Shown here piece by piece: positions 1 to 7,189 of a stretch of 33,600 nt of DNA. The notes under the pieces were generated by a model. That model was not told the origin of the DNA. It saw only the letters and a program-made list of their open reading frames with translations, and made no database searches. Source of the stretch: DAMCAP01 sp964369265 (lineage in GTDB: Bacteria > Bacillota > Clostridia > Oscillospirales > Ruminococcaceae); NCBI GenBank assembly GCA_964369265.1, contig CAYJEV010000009.1, positions 1-33,600 on the forward strand. The letters run 5' to 3'. Made by a program: the position numbers and the translations under genes. Position 1 is the first letter of the stretch, and each line of letters opens with the position of its first letter.

Positions 1-186
1 TAACATCTCTGCAATATAATCATTAAAATTGTTCCAATCCGGCATAGGTTGTCCCCATATACGCATAACAAAATATATAGTGAAAATAAATAGTGTATGT
101 CCTATTAGTCTAGTAAATATAGGTAGTTTGTCTTTATTGAATTTTCTCAAAAATTCTATTCGTGAATATGTATGTTTTCTATCCAT
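1..186 (-). CDS. Small membrane protein, N-terminal part (runs off window edge)
   Basis: The ATG at 186 follows a clear ribosome binding site (AGGAGAATT just upstream). The frame stays open for 62 codons to the window edge, so the C-terminus is missing. The N-terminus is basic (MDRKHTYSRIEFLRKF), followed by a hydrophobic stretch at about residues 28-43 that looks like one membrane segment, then a polar part with PMPDWNNFNDYIAEM. I do not recognise the family. It lies downstream of ptsH on the same strand, but a terminator-like hairpin separates the two, so it is probably a separate unit. Confidence 0.6.
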   Translation of the reverse strand, partial: MDRKHTYSRIEFLRKFNKDKLPIFTRLIGHTLFIFTIYFVMRIWGQPMPDWNNFNDYIAEML

Positions 187-240
187 AATTCTCCTGTAAC
201 CATTATTTAAATATCACTAAACACCAAAACAAAAATAAAA

Positions 241-283
241 GGATAGCCAAAGATTGAAACTACGTCCACCACCCTTGCTATCC
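241..283 (-). terminator. Hairpin terminator downstream of ptsH
   Basis: GGATAGC (241-247) pairs with GCTATCC (277-283) around a 29-nt loop. On the minus strand the stem is followed by TTTTATTTTTG, as in a rho-independent terminator for ptsH. A T-rich tract also follows on the plus side. The long loop makes it weaker than a classic terminator. Confidence 0.5.
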
Positions 284-319
284 CTATTATTTTTATTCAA
301 TGAGTATTAAATATGTTTA

Positions 320-583
320 CTATTGAGCAAATCCAGAATCAATTAACTTAACTAGTGCATCAACTGCCTCAGTTTCATCAGCACCATCAGCGATAATTCT
401 AATTACAGTTCCGCCAACAATACCTAGTGAAAGAACACCTAAAAGGCTCTTTGCATTTACTTTACGCTCTTCCTTTTCAACCCAGATTGAAGACTTGAAC
501 TCATTAGCCTTTTGGATGAAAAATGTTGCTGGTCTTGCATGAAGACCGATTTGATTTTGAACTGATACTTCCTTCATATACAT
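320..583 (-). CDS. ptsH: Phosphocarrier protein HPr
   Basis: HPr is the small cytosolic carrier of the PEP:sugar phosphotransferase system, passing phosphate from enzyme I to the sugar-specific EIIA domains. At 87 residues it has the normal family length. The active-site histidine is in GLHARPA (His15). The regulatory serine is in NAKSLLGV (Ser46), so it should respond to HPr kinase/phosphorylase and take part in CcpA-type catabolite control. The start at 583 is supported by AGGGAGAG seven bases upstream and by His15 and Ser46 falling on their canonical numbers. Enzyme I is not adjacent. The gene has its own promoter at 642-670 and a terminator at 241-283, so it appears monocistronic. Confidence 0.95.
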   Translation of the reverse strand: MYMKEVSVQNQIGLHARPATFFIQKANEFKSSIWVEKEERKVNAKSLLGVLSLGIVGGTVIRIIADGADETEAVDALVKLIDSGFAQ

Positions 584-641
584 AGCTAAACTCTCCCTAT
601 AAGTTTTAATTTATTTAATCTCGTTATTATGCTATGAACAT

Positions 642-670
642 ATTATAATGTTCTTTTTTTACTATGTCAA
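642..670 (-). promoter_or_regulatory. Promoter of ptsH, with palindrome over the -10
   Basis: Minus-strand -35 TTGACA (670-665), a 17-bp spacer and -10 TATAAT (647-642): a consensus housekeeping promoter. The -10 lies inside an inverted repeat, GAACAT-N6-ATGTTC (636-653), which could be a repressor site. That last point is inference. Confidence 0.8.
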
Positions 671-825
671 TGTATCTTTGTTATTATAGGGGCGTTTATG
701 TGAATTTTCTACTAATTCGAGTATTTTAGCTTAATGTTTTTAACTTGTTTGTGCGATTTGACAGCTAATTTTACAAAATATTCTATAAATTCAAATAAAT
801 CATAGCCACTAATTTTCAAAAAACA

Positions 826-1524
826 CTATCTCTTCAAACTATATTTCTCCAACATATCAGGTCTTCGCTCTTTTGTTATAGCTAAAGACTTTTCTGTCCT
901 CCACTTTTCAATGTTAGCATGATGGCCTGAAAGCAGAATTTCTGGCACTTCTCGCCCCCTCCAAACAGGAGGCCTTGTGTAGTGAGGATACTCTAGCAAA
1001 CCGCTATGATGGCTCTCTTCCTCATAGCAAACAGAATCAGATAACACACCAGGCACTAATCGGCAAACAGCGTCGGCAAGCACCATTGCGCCAAGCTCAC
1101 CACCTGTTAACACATAGTCACCAATAGACACTTCCTCATCCACCATCTCGTCAATAAAGCGCTGATCTACTCCCTCATAATGACCACAAACCAACATTAT
1201 GCTTCTATCCATTTTAGCATAGTTAATAGCCATTTCCTGATTAAACACCTTTCCTTTAGGGGAAAGATATATGATAAAAGGCTTTTTATCTAAGCCCTCC
1301 GAAATTTTGCTGCAAGCATTAAACAAAGGCTCTGCTTGTATTAACATTCCCTTTCCTCCACCATATGGTGTGTCGTCAACTCGGCGAAGCCTGTCTAAAC
1401 TATAATCACGAAGCTGATGTGTGTTAATCTCTAGTATACCCTTTTTAACTGCTCTTCCTATAATGCTCTCGTGAAGAAAGTTATGACAAACCTCTGGAAA
1501 AAGAGTTATTATATCAAGCCTCAT
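826..1524 (-). CDS. trmD: tRNA (guanine-N1)-methyltransferase TrmD
   Basis: TrmD methylates G37 next to the anticodon of a subset of tRNAs using S-adenosylmethionine, preventing +1 frameshifting. It is a cytosolic homodimer of the SPOUT (trefoil-knot) class. Family marks are MRLDIITLFPE at the N-terminus, DDTPYGGGKGM, and the knot region SIGDYVLTGGELGAMVLADAV, followed by LLEYPHYTRP. I place the start at the ATG at 1524 (232 residues), not the in-frame TTG at 1542, because the protein then begins at the family's usual MRLDI and GAGGGG lies ten bases upstream. It overlaps the end of rimM by 11 bp, suggesting translational coupling. The common downstream partner rplS is absent; ptsH follows. 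I see no clear terminator after the stop. Confidence 0.97.
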   Translation of the reverse strand: MRLDIITLFPEVCHNFLHESIIGRAVKKGILEINTHQLRDYSLDRLRRVDDTPYGGGKGMLIQAEPLFNACSKISEGLDKKPFIIYLSPKGKVFNQEMAINYAKMDRSIMLVCGHYEGVDQRFIDEMVDEEVSIGDYVLTGGELGAMVLADAVCRLVPGVLSDSVCYEEESHHSGLLEYPHYTRPPVWRGREVPEILLSGHHANIEKWRTEKSLAITKERRPDMLEKYSLKR

Positions 1525-2029
1525 CGTCAAAAAGCCCCTCAAGCGGTCTTATCGCCATTTTATTATTATCTAAATCAATCTCTAACACCACTTGTGGAAT
1601 AGCTGGTATTAGCTGTATCTTTCCATTTCCAAATTCTATATGATACACATCATTCGCCCCTGTTTCAGAAACATCAACTAGCTTACCATATAATTTACCA
1701 TTATCAATATCATATACATCAAGACCAATTAAATCTTGTATGTAGTAATCGCCTTCTGCAAGATGATCGTCTTCTCTGTCGATATAAACAACACTGCCCC
1801 TTAATGTTTGGGCTTTGTTAATATCCTCATAACCTTTGAATTTAACTAGCAGCATGCCTTTATGAACTCTCGCCGAAACAACCTCTAAGGCTTCCTCACC
1901 ATTTTTTAGATATAGCGTTTTAAAATCTAGTAAAAACTCTGCACTATCGCTCCAAGGTTGTAGTTTCATTTCTCCTAGCAACGCATGTGTACTAACAAGC
2001 TTGCCACATTCAAGATATCTCTTTTTCAT
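1514..2029 (-). CDS. rimM: Ribosome maturation factor RimM
   Basis: RimM assists late assembly of the 30S head, around 16S helices 31 and 33b and protein S19. The 171-residue length is normal. The N-terminal beta-barrel domain begins YLECGKLVSTHALLGEMKLQPW, a variant of the family's GKIV-TH-GEV pattern. The C-terminal PRC-barrel starts near EGDYYIQDLIGLDVYD, and the protein ends RPLEGLFDDEA. The ATG at 2029 has AGAGGAAAG upstream. It is followed by an overlapping trmD, the usual pair. The C-terminal codons contain the ribosome binding site of trmD. Confidence 0.95.
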   Translation of the reverse strand: MKKRYLECGKLVSTHALLGEMKLQPWSDSAEFLLDFKTLYLKNGEEALEVVSARVHKGMLLVKFKGYEDINKAQTLRGSVVYIDREDDHLAEGDYYIQDLIGLDVYDIDNGKLYGKLVDVSETGANDVYHIEFGNGKIQLIPAIPQVVLEIDLDNNKMAIRPLEGLFDDEA

Positions 2030-2077
2030 CTCTTTAATCTTTCCTCTCGCTATTCTAATTTCCTAATCTATCAAATA

Positions 2078-2106
2078 AGAGCAGCAACCTAAAAGGCAAC
2101 TGCTCT
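2078..2106 (-). other. Intercistronic hairpin between khpA and rimM
   Basis: AGAGCAG (2078-2084) pairs perfectly with CTGCTCT (2100-2106). An inner CC/GG pair closes a short loop. On the minus strand no run of T follows (TTATTTGAT), so it may be an attenuator, an RNA-processing site or a 3'-end stabiliser rather than a full terminator. Confidence 0.4.
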
Positions 2107-2138
2107 AGATGTCGAACACTTAACTGTAAACCAAAAAA

Positions 2139-2372
2139 TTAGTCTATCTCAACTGCAACCTTTAGTCCTTGCTTGGAAGCTGCTGCCTTTGCCACAGTTC
2201 TGATAGCCTTCGCAATTCTTCCTTGTTTTCCAATAACGCGGCCCATATCGCCCTCGCCTACTGTTAGGTGATAAACGATAACACCCTCTTCATTAACTGG
2301 ATCTGCTTTTACATTAACACTATCTTTATCATCAACTAAGCCTTTGGCTATTGATATTATTAAATCTTCCAT
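2139..2372 (-). CDS. khpA: KH-domain RNA-binding protein KhpA
   Basis: This is a small single-KH-domain protein (YlqC/KhpA family). In Firmicutes it works with KhpB (Jag/EloR) as an RNA chaperone affecting cell length and division. The RNA-binding GxxG loop is in VIGKQGRIAKAIRTVAKAA. It has 77 residues when started at the ATG at 2372, which has GAAGGAGAA just upstream. A TTG at 2387 would add five residues but overlaps that ribosome binding site, so I reject it. Its place between rpsP and rimM is the conserved Firmicute order. Confidence 0.92.
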   Translation of the reverse strand: MEDLIISIAKGLVDDKDSVNVKADPVNEEGVIVYHLTVGEGDMGRVIGKQGRIAKAIRTVAKAAASKQGLKVAVEID

Positions 2373-2417
2373 TTTATTCTCCTTCAAAAGTAAATCTACT
2401 CTCTCTGCTATTAGGAA

Positions 2418-2445
2418 GTAGCAGAAAAGAACCCCTTTCTGCTAC
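2418..2445 (-). other. Intercistronic hairpin between rpsP and khpA
   Basis: A perfect 10-bp stem, GTAGCAGAAA (2418-2427) with TTTCTGCTAC (2436-2445), and an 8-nt loop. It is not followed by a T run on the minus strand. CTGCTA (2405-2410) could pair with the same left arm, so two mutually exclusive folds are possible. It may be an attenuator or a processing site. Confidence 0.45.
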
Positions 2446-2460
2446 ACTCTTAATTAAAAA

Positions 2461-2703
2461 TTAAAGAACTCCGTTCTTCTTAAGGATACCCTTAACTGTA
2501 TCTGTTGGTTGAGCGCCATTAGCGATCCAAGCCTTAGCCTTATCGCTATCGATGTTTACAACAGATGGATTTTTAGTTGGATCATAGAATCCGATCTCCT
2601 CGATGAATCTACCATCTCTTGGGAAACGGGAATCAGCAACTACGATTCTGTAGAAAGGAGCCTTTTTAGCACCCATACGTCTTAGTCTTATCTTAACAGC
2701 CAT
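2461..2703 (-). CDS. rpsP: 30S ribosomal protein S16
   Basis: S16 binds the 5' domain of 16S rRNA early in small-subunit assembly. It starts with the highly conserved MAVKIRLRRMGAKKAPFYRI and contains VADSRFPRDGRFIEEIGFYDP. It has 80 residues from the ATG at 2703, which has AGGAGG at the right distance. A GTG at 2712 lies inside that ribosome binding site and is rejected. It sits between ffh and khpA. The 5' leader contains a long structured hairpin (2746-2811). Confidence 0.97.
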   Translation of the reverse strand: MAVKIRLRRMGAKKAPFYRIVVADSRFPRDGRFIEEIGFYDPTKNPSVVNIDSDKAKAWIANGAQPTDTVKGILKKNGVL

Positions 2704-2745
2704 TACTGTCACCTCCTATTTTATTTTTTATTTATCTTTAATCAG

Positions 2746-2811
2746 CTAGTCCCTTGTATTCGCTAAAACTGCCCATACTGCTATGAACTTTTAACGAACT
2801 CAAGACACTAG
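2746..2811 (-). ncRNA. Long two-tier hairpin in the ffh-rpsP intercistronic RNA
   Basis: Two 23-nt arms (2746-2768 and 2789-2811) enclose a 20-nt loop. The outer tier pairs CTAGTCCCTTG with CAAGACACTAG, and the inner tier pairs TTCGCTAAAA with TTTTAACGAA, separated by a symmetric 2x2 internal loop. Read as minus-strand RNA, two of the three non-Watson-Crick positions become G-U wobbles, leaving one G-G mismatch. This suggests the structure acts in the operon transcript. No T run follows. It may be an rpsP leader element or an RNase site; the function is not known to me. Confidence 0.5.
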
Positions 2812-2821
2812 GAATAAAAAC

Positions 2822-4162
2822 CTACATTTTCGGCATTCCAAACTTAGAAAGCGCGCCAAACTTCTTCTTGCCCTTAGGCCCAGTTAGCTGCTTCATCATC
2901 TTTTGCATCTGCTCAAACTGCCTTAAAAGCCTATTAACATCCTCAACCCTTGTTCCGCTACCAGCAGCAATTCTTCTCTTACGAGCTGGATTTATGATAG
3001 CTGGCTTTTCTCTTTCAGCCTTAGTCATAGAGTTGATTATAGCCTCTGTTCTTCTTAGCTCTTTTTCGCCTTGCGCAACATCCTCGTCCTTAACCTTAAC
3101 ACCAGGTATCATGCCAAGAACTTTGCCTAAAGGCCCCATGTTTTGAATTTGTTTCATCTGATCAAGCAAATCAGTTAATGTAAACGATGCTTTTCTAAGC
3201 TTCTCTTCAAGCTCCACTGCCTTCTTTTCATCAACAACAGTTTGTGCTTTTTCAATTAGAGTTAGAACATCGCCCATTCCCAAAATTCTTGATGCCATTC
3301 TATCCGGATAGAATGGCTCTATATCATCAAGCTTTTCGCCAGTACCAGCAAATTTAATTGGCTTACCAGTCACAGAACGCACCGAAAGCGCAGCTCCTCC
3401 TCTAGTATCACCATCAAGCTTTGTTAGTATAACGCCGCTTATATCAAGCTTTTGATTGAAACTCTCTGCAACGTTAACAGCATCCTGACCTGTCATTGAG
3501 TCAACAACAAGCAGAATTTCATGAGGCTCAACTGCTGTTTTAACAGCCTCAAGCTCTCCCATTAGCTCTTCATCTATATGAAGTCGGCCTGCTGTATCGA
3601 GTATGACTATATCATTACCATGATCTCTTGCGTGCCTAATCGCAGATGTTGCTATCTCAACAGGATTTATCTGCCCCATTTGGAAAACAGGAACTCCCGC
3701 TGTTTCTCCAACCACCTCAAGCTGTTTGATAGCGGCTGGTCTATATATATCACAAGCTACAAGCAAAGGACGTCTGCCCTCTTTTTTGTACATCTTTGCA
3801 AGTTTACCAGAATGCGTTGTTTTACCAGAGCCCTGCAAGCCACACATCATGATTATAGTCGGAAGCTTTGAGCTAAATTTTATACGCACATTTTCTGTAC
3901 CCATAAGAGCAGTCAACTCTTCATTCACTATCTTAATAACATGCTGAGCTGGGGTTAAGCTTTCTAGTATCTCATCTCCCACTGCCTTTTCAGACACAGA
4001 AGCGACAAATTCTTTTGCTACTTTATAGTTTACGTCTGCCTCAAGTAGTGCCAGCCTTATTTCACGCATTACCTCTTTAATATCAGACTCTTTTAGCTTT
4101 CCTCGACTTCTCAGCTTTTTAAATACTGACGATAGTCTATCTGATAAGCTCTCAAATGCCAT
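2822..4162 (-). CDS. ffh: Signal recognition particle protein Ffh
   Basis: Ffh is the SRP54 GTPase. With 4.5S/6S RNA it binds signal peptides emerging from the ribosome and delivers the complex to FtsY at the membrane. Order of domains: N-domain four-helix bundle (about 1-90), then G-domain with the P-loop GLQGSGKTT, DTAGR, and TKLDGDTRGGAALS, then the methionine-rich M-domain with QMKQIQNMGPLGKVLGMIPG and RRIAAGSGT, which binds SRP RNA. The length of 446 is typical. AGGTGGAG lies upstream of the ATG at 4162. It follows ylxM by 48 bp in the same operon. Confidence 0.97.
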   Translation of the reverse strand: MAFESLSDRLSSVFKKLRSRGKLKESDIKEVMREIRLALLEADVNYKVAKEFVASVSEKAVGDEILESLTPAQHVIKIVNEELTALMGTENVRIKFSSKLPTIIMMCGLQGSGKTTHSGKLAKMYKKEGRRPLLVACDIYRPAAIKQLEVVGETAGVPVFQMGQINPVEIATSAIRHARDHGNDIVILDTAGRLHIDEELMGELEAVKTAVEPHEILLVVDSMTGQDAVNVAESFNQKLDISGVILTKLDGDTRGGAALSVRSVTGKPIKFAGTGEKLDDIEPFYPDRMASRILGMGDVLTLIEKAQTVVDEKKAVELEEKLRKASFTLTDLLDQMKQIQNMGPLGKVLGMIPGVKVKDEDVAQGEKELRRTEAIINSMTKAEREKPAIINPARKRRIAAGSGTRVEDVNRLLRQFEQMQKMMKQLTGPKGKKKFGALSKFGMPKM

Positions 4163-4210
4163 AAAACTCCACCTACCTTTCTATATACCTAACAACCTAA
4201 TATATAATAT

Positions 4211-4558
4211 TTAAGCTTCCCTTATTCTATCAAGCTCTAAATTTATCTCTCTTGCAAGCTCTATTCCGTTGCCACTATCTCTGCTCATCTCGCTTACAAG
4301 CTCGGCAATTTTATCAGTCGACTTTCTAATGTTAGTCAGCCTATCTGAAACTAGAAGCACTTCCTCAAACTGCAAAAGCTGATGTTCGCCTCTTTTTATA
4401 GAGTCGCTCACACCCTGCCTTGTAACTCCAAGATGCTCTGCAATTTCTGCTAGGGATAAATCTTCATTATAATAAAGCTCCAAAACTTCTTGTTGCTTTT
4501 CTGTTAGCATATCTCCATATATGTCGTATAACAGTGTGATTTTTAAGTTTTTTGCCAT
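4211..4558 (-). CDS. ylxM: YlxM family HTH protein (UPF0122)
   Basis: YlxM proteins resemble sigma-70 region 4 and are encoded just upstream of ffh in most Firmicutes; in streptococci the protein modulates SRP. The helix-turn-helix is in LTEKQQEVLELYYNEDLSLAEIAEHLGVTRQGVSDSIKRGE. The rest is a charged helical tail with DRLTNIRKSTDKIAEL. At 115 residues it has the usual length. It is the first gene of the operon running to trmD, with a consensus promoter immediately upstream (4605-4633). The ribosome binding site (AAGGGCGGTG) is weaker than those of its neighbours. Confidence 0.93.
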   Translation of the reverse strand: MAKNLKITLLYDIYGDMLTEKQQEVLELYYNEDLSLAEIAEHLGVTRQGVSDSIKRGEHQLLQFEEVLLVSDRLTNIRKSTDKIAELVSEMSRDSGNGIELAREINLELDRIREA

Positions 4559-4604
4559 TGTTCACACCGCCCTTCTATTTTGCATACATTCTTGACACTC
4601 GTGT

Positions 4605-4633
4605 ATTCTAACACAAAAAATTCTGCCTGTCAA
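4605..4633 (-). promoter_or_regulatory. Promoter of the ylxM-ffh-rpsP-khpA-rimM-trmD operon
   Basis: Minus-strand -35 TTGACA (4633-4628), a 17-bp spacer and -10 TAGAAT (4610-4605), about 47 bp upstream of the ylxM start. Confidence 0.8.
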
Positions 4634-4734
4634 GTGTTTTACCTTTACAGGCAAAAAATTTTTTCGCCTTTCATTAATCGTCGTTTTAATTATAAACTTA
4701 GATTATTTTTATGTAGTTTTGTACAAATAATCAA

Positions 4735-4763
4735 TTGATGTTTTGTTATTTATATGATATGAT
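4735..4763 (+). promoter_or_regulatory. Promoter of the TRIC-family gene
   Basis: -35 TTGATG (4735-4740), a 17-bp spacer and -10 TATGAT (4758-4763), 31 bp before the start codon. The -35 overlaps the TTG that would otherwise extend the reading frame upstream, which argues against that longer start. Confidence 0.6.
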
Positions 4764-4794
4764 AAGCTTAATTCAACAAACAGGAGGTAAGAAT

Positions 4795-5436
4795 ATGAAT
4801 TTAACATTAGTTCTTGAAGTTATAGGAACAGTTGCCTTTTCAATTTCTGGCGCAGTAATGGCGATAAAAAAAGGGGCTGATATTTTTGGTGTTGTGTTTT
4901 TGGCTGTCACAACAGCTGTTGGTGGCGGAATGATAAGAGATGTTATTTTAGGAAACCAGCCGCCTAGTATTTTTAATAATGGAAGCTTTGTAACTTTATC
5001 TATATGTGTTGCTATAGCAGTATTCTTTGTGGCTCTTGCAAATAAAGAGGAGTTTGAGCTTAGGGTAAGGCGTATTGACAGGCTAAATAATGCCTTTGAC
5101 GGCTTGGGGCTTGGTGTGTTCACAGTAACAGGAATTAACACTACAATGCTAGCTGGCTATGCAGACAACGCATTCATGGTGCTTTTCTTAGGCATGCTGA
5201 CAGGTGTTGGAGGGGGTATTATAAGAGATACATTTATTAATGAAATACCTTCTGTGCTTAGAAAGCATGTTTATGCTGTTGCTTCGTTAGTTGGAGGACT
5301 TTTATATTACTGGCTAGTTACTATCGGACTTGACCAAGTTTCAAGCGCAACTTTATCTATAAGCTTAGTGTTTATTATTAGAATACTATCAGCAAAATTT
5401 GACTGGAATTTACCAACTGTTTTTAAAAATGAATAA
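4795..5436 (+). CDS. TRIC cation channel family membrane protein (UPF0126/YadS-like)
   Basis: This is an integral membrane protein of about seven hydrophobic helices, built from two homologous halves. Each half carries a glycine-rich signature: GGGMIRDVILG in the first and GGGIIRDTFINEIP in the second. These are the family's pore motifs. Eukaryotic and archaeal TRIC proteins are trimeric monovalent cation channels; the bacterial substrate is not established. The start is the ATG at 4795 (213 residues) with AGGAGG eight bases upstream. A TTG at 4735 is in frame but lies in the promoter. The gene stands alone, between a promoter and a terminator hairpin that overlaps its stop codon. Confidence 0.85.
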   Translation: MNLTLVLEVIGTVAFSISGAVMAIKKGADIFGVVFLAVTTAVGGGMIRDVILGNQPPSIFNNGSFVTLSICVAIAVFFVALANKEEFELRVRRIDRLNNAFDGLGLGVFTVTGINTTMLAGYADNAFMVLFLGMLTGVGGGIIRDTFINEIPSVLRKHVYAVASLVGGLLYYWLVTIGLDQVSSATLSISLVFIIRILSAKFDWNLPTVFKNE

Positions 5437-5475
5437 ATATTAAAGGAGCTTGATTTTCAGGCTCCTTTAATATTT
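5435..5475 (+). terminator. Terminator after the TRIC-family gene
   Basis: A perfect 15-bp inverted repeat (5435-5449 with 5461-5475), including AAAGGAGC/GCTCCTTT, with an 11-nt loop. It includes two bases of the stop codon. The A/T-rich arm supplies the uridine tract. Confidence 0.75.
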
Positions 5476-5511
5476 ATGCCTAGTGTGCCCGATATTTAAC
5501 TTAATTATCTA

Positions 5512-5540
5512 TTGCAGTTATAATGCATTTTTTGTATAAT
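5512..5540 (+). promoter_or_regulatory. Promoter of the SUKH gene
   Basis: -35 TTGCAG (5512-5517), a 17-bp spacer and -10 TATAAT (5535-5540), 50 bp upstream of the start. It may also serve the Fic gene, since I see no terminator between them. Confidence 0.6.
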
Positions 5541-5590
5541 TGAATAGATAAACTACTAAATAATATACACTTTATATGGAGGGGATTTTA

Positions 5591-5992
5591 ATGAACAACC
5601 TGATAAAAGAGTGCTTTAGTGACTTTACATTCAATAACAGTGCTGCACCTACTAGCATTACAGAAATTTTGGGTGTACCATTCCCCACCGACTATCTCGA
5701 ATTTATAAAAAAATATAATGGTGGTGAGGGTTTTGCGGGAAATGATGCTTATTTAAGATTAAATGAGTTAGAGGATTTAGAAGAGTTGAGTGTAGATTAT
5801 AATATACAGCAGGTTTTACCTGAACATTGTTTAATAGGAACAGATGGCGGAGGAATGCTTATAGGAGTAGATAAGCTAGGAATTTACTTTATAATTGATT
5901 GCATTTCAATCGACCCTAATGATAAAATTATTGTAGGAAATAGCTTTGAAGAGTTTATTAAAAATGTACACATTGCGTTATATGGTGAATGA
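5591..5992 (+). CDS. SUKH (SMI1/KNR4) domain protein, probable immunity protein
   Basis: This is a 133-residue protein consisting of one SUKH domain. Visible family features are an N-terminal helix, the LGVPFPTDYLEFIKKYNGGEG segment (pattern P-x-D-Y-x-x-F-x-x-x-N-G-G), the central GTDGGGMLIGVDKLG strand pair, and the C-terminal SFEEFIKNV helix. In bacteria, SUKH proteins are mostly immunity proteins that neutralise toxin domains of contact-dependent or polymorphic toxins. The start is the ATG at 5591, with GGAGGGG upstream; an ATG at 5576 lies before that site and is rejected. It is followed by other immunity-like genes, but no large toxin gene is in view, so its partner is unknown. Confidence 0.75.
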   Translation: MNNLIKECFSDFTFNNSAAPTSITEILGVPFPTDYLEFIKKYNGGEGFAGNDAYLRLNELEDLEELSVDYNIQQVLPEHCLIGTDGGGMLIGVDKLGIYFIIDCISIDPNDKIIVGNSFEEFIKNVHIALYGE

Positions 5993-6060
5993 TAACCACA
6001 ATGATTACGCATATTTGAAAGCATAAGGTGTAGATTATTATTTTATGGGAGGTTAAATAA

Positions 6061-6666
6061 ATGTTAGAGAATAAATTAGGAATAACAACAGAATCGGAGC
6101 TTGCTAATGCTGAGGAGCGTATTAGCAAAATCAAGGCTTATGAGCTATTTGAAAAAAATATACTTGATACATTAGAAGTTGGAAAATATTCATCGCTTTC
6201 ATATATACATCATTACTTATTTAATGAAATTTATGATTTTGCAGGCGAGCTTCGCAAAGTGAATATCGCAAAAGGCAATTTTCGCTTTGCTCCAATAATA
6301 TATCTAGATGCATCGCTGCAAAACATAGATAAAATGCCTCAATCTACCTTTGATGAGATTGTTGAAAAATATGTTGAAATGAATATTGCTCATCCTTTTA
6401 GAGAGGGAAATGGGCGAAGCACAAGAATTTGGCTTGATTTAATACTAAAGAAAAATATTAAAATGGTTGTTGATTGGAGCAAGGTCGATAAAAACGACTA
6501 TCTCTTAGCAATGGAAAGAAGCCCTATCAAGGATTTAGAGATTAAGTATTTACTAAAAAATGCCCTCACCAACGATATAAATAATAGAGAGCTCTATATG
6601 AAAGGCATTGATGCAAGCTATCATTATGAGGGATATAGCGTCTATAAAACTAACGAGCTTGTCTAA
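6061..6666 (+). CDS. Fic family protein, class III (self-inhibited AMP-transferase)
   Basis: Fic enzymes transfer AMP (or other nucleotide moieties) from ATP to a hydroxyl on a target protein. The core motif HPFREGNGR is complete at residues 111-119: His111 is the catalytic base, Glu115 sits at the metal-binding acidic position, and Asn117 and Arg119 are present. The target-dock hairpin is likely in KVNIAKGNFRFAP. Near the C-terminus, SYHYEG (residues 186-191) matches the inhibitory [S/T]xxxE[G/N] motif. Ser186 and Glu190 are therefore predicted to hold the enzyme inactive, as in class III proteins such as Neisseria NmFic. The length of 201 fits that class. GGGAGG precedes the ATG. No separate FicA/Phd-type antitoxin is adjacent, consistent with built-in inhibition. 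The target is unknown. Confidence 0.9.
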   Translation: MLENKLGITTESELANAEERISKIKAYELFEKNILDTLEVGKYSSLSYIHHYLFNEIYDFAGELRKVNIAKGNFRFAPIIYLDASLQNIDKMPQSTFDEIVEKYVEMNIAHPFREGNGRSTRIWLDLILKKNIKMVVDWSKVDKNDYLLAMERSPIKDLEIKYLLKNALTNDINNRELYMKGIDASYHYEGYSVYKTNELV

Positions 6667-6757
6667 CTGACTTCCCTCTAATTAAGATAGTATTGATTTA
6701 TTATAAGCTCGACATGTTTTATTTAATACAAAAGCAATATACCTAGGAGAAATAGCC

Positions 6758-7135
6758 ATGCATACTAAAAAAATAGCTGATACAGACTTGTTAAGCACTA
6801 AGCATCGCCCAGTTGCAGAAGTAATTAACTGCATTCGTGATGATCGTTTTGTTAATAATCTTAAGCAGGTTTCAGAGGGCATAGGTTTTGGGGTAGAAAT
6901 AGGAGCCTGCTTATTTCCTAGTGATTTAGATGAATATGATATTGCAAAAGGGTTTGGTTTTGAGGGTGGCATTGAGTTTGGAACGCATTTTGGAGAAGAA
7001 ATTGTAATTGATTATGAAACTGCTTATTACTATTTCGAAAAGGCTTGTATAAGATATTGCGAAGTCTTCCCCAATGATACTAAACAAATTTATAAGTATT
7101 TAGAGAATTATAAAGATAAATACAAAATAAATTGA
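6758..7135 (+). CDS. Small acidic protein, possible CdiI-type toxin-immunity protein
   Basis: This is a 125-residue cytosolic protein with no signal peptide or membrane segment; AGGAGA precedes the ATG. The middle is glycine- and acid-rich (EGIGFGVEIGACLFPSD; GFGFEGGIEFGTHFGEE). The end is a helical block, DYETAYYYFEKACIRYCEVFPNDTKQIYKYLENYK. The arrangement recalls small immunity proteins annotated as ribonuclease-toxin immunity CdiI in Firmicutes, but I am matching from memory of the pattern only. Its position after SUKH and Fic genes, in an island of similar small genes, supports an immunity role without proving it. Confidence 0.5.
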   Translation: MHTKKIADTDLLSTKHRPVAEVINCIRDDRFVNNLKQVSEGIGFGVEIGACLFPSDLDEYDIAKGFGFEGGIEFGTHFGEEIVIDYETAYYYFEKACIRYCEVFPNDTKQIYKYLENYKDKYKIN

Positions 7136-7162
7136 TTAGCCTACCCTTTTATGTAGGCTAAT
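7135..7162 (+). terminator. Hairpin after the CdiI-like gene
   Basis: A perfect 10-bp stem, ATTAGCCTAC (7135-7144) with GTAGGCTAAT (7153-7162), and an 8-nt loop. It begins at the last base of the stop codon. No T run follows, so termination may be partial. Confidence 0.5.
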
Positions 7163-7189
7163 AGCAATAATCTTGAGTTGAAATAAAAA

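Noticed and set aside
2868..3146. Plus-strand ORF opposite ffh
   Set aside because: It is a shadow of the ffh M-domain with no ribosome binding site.
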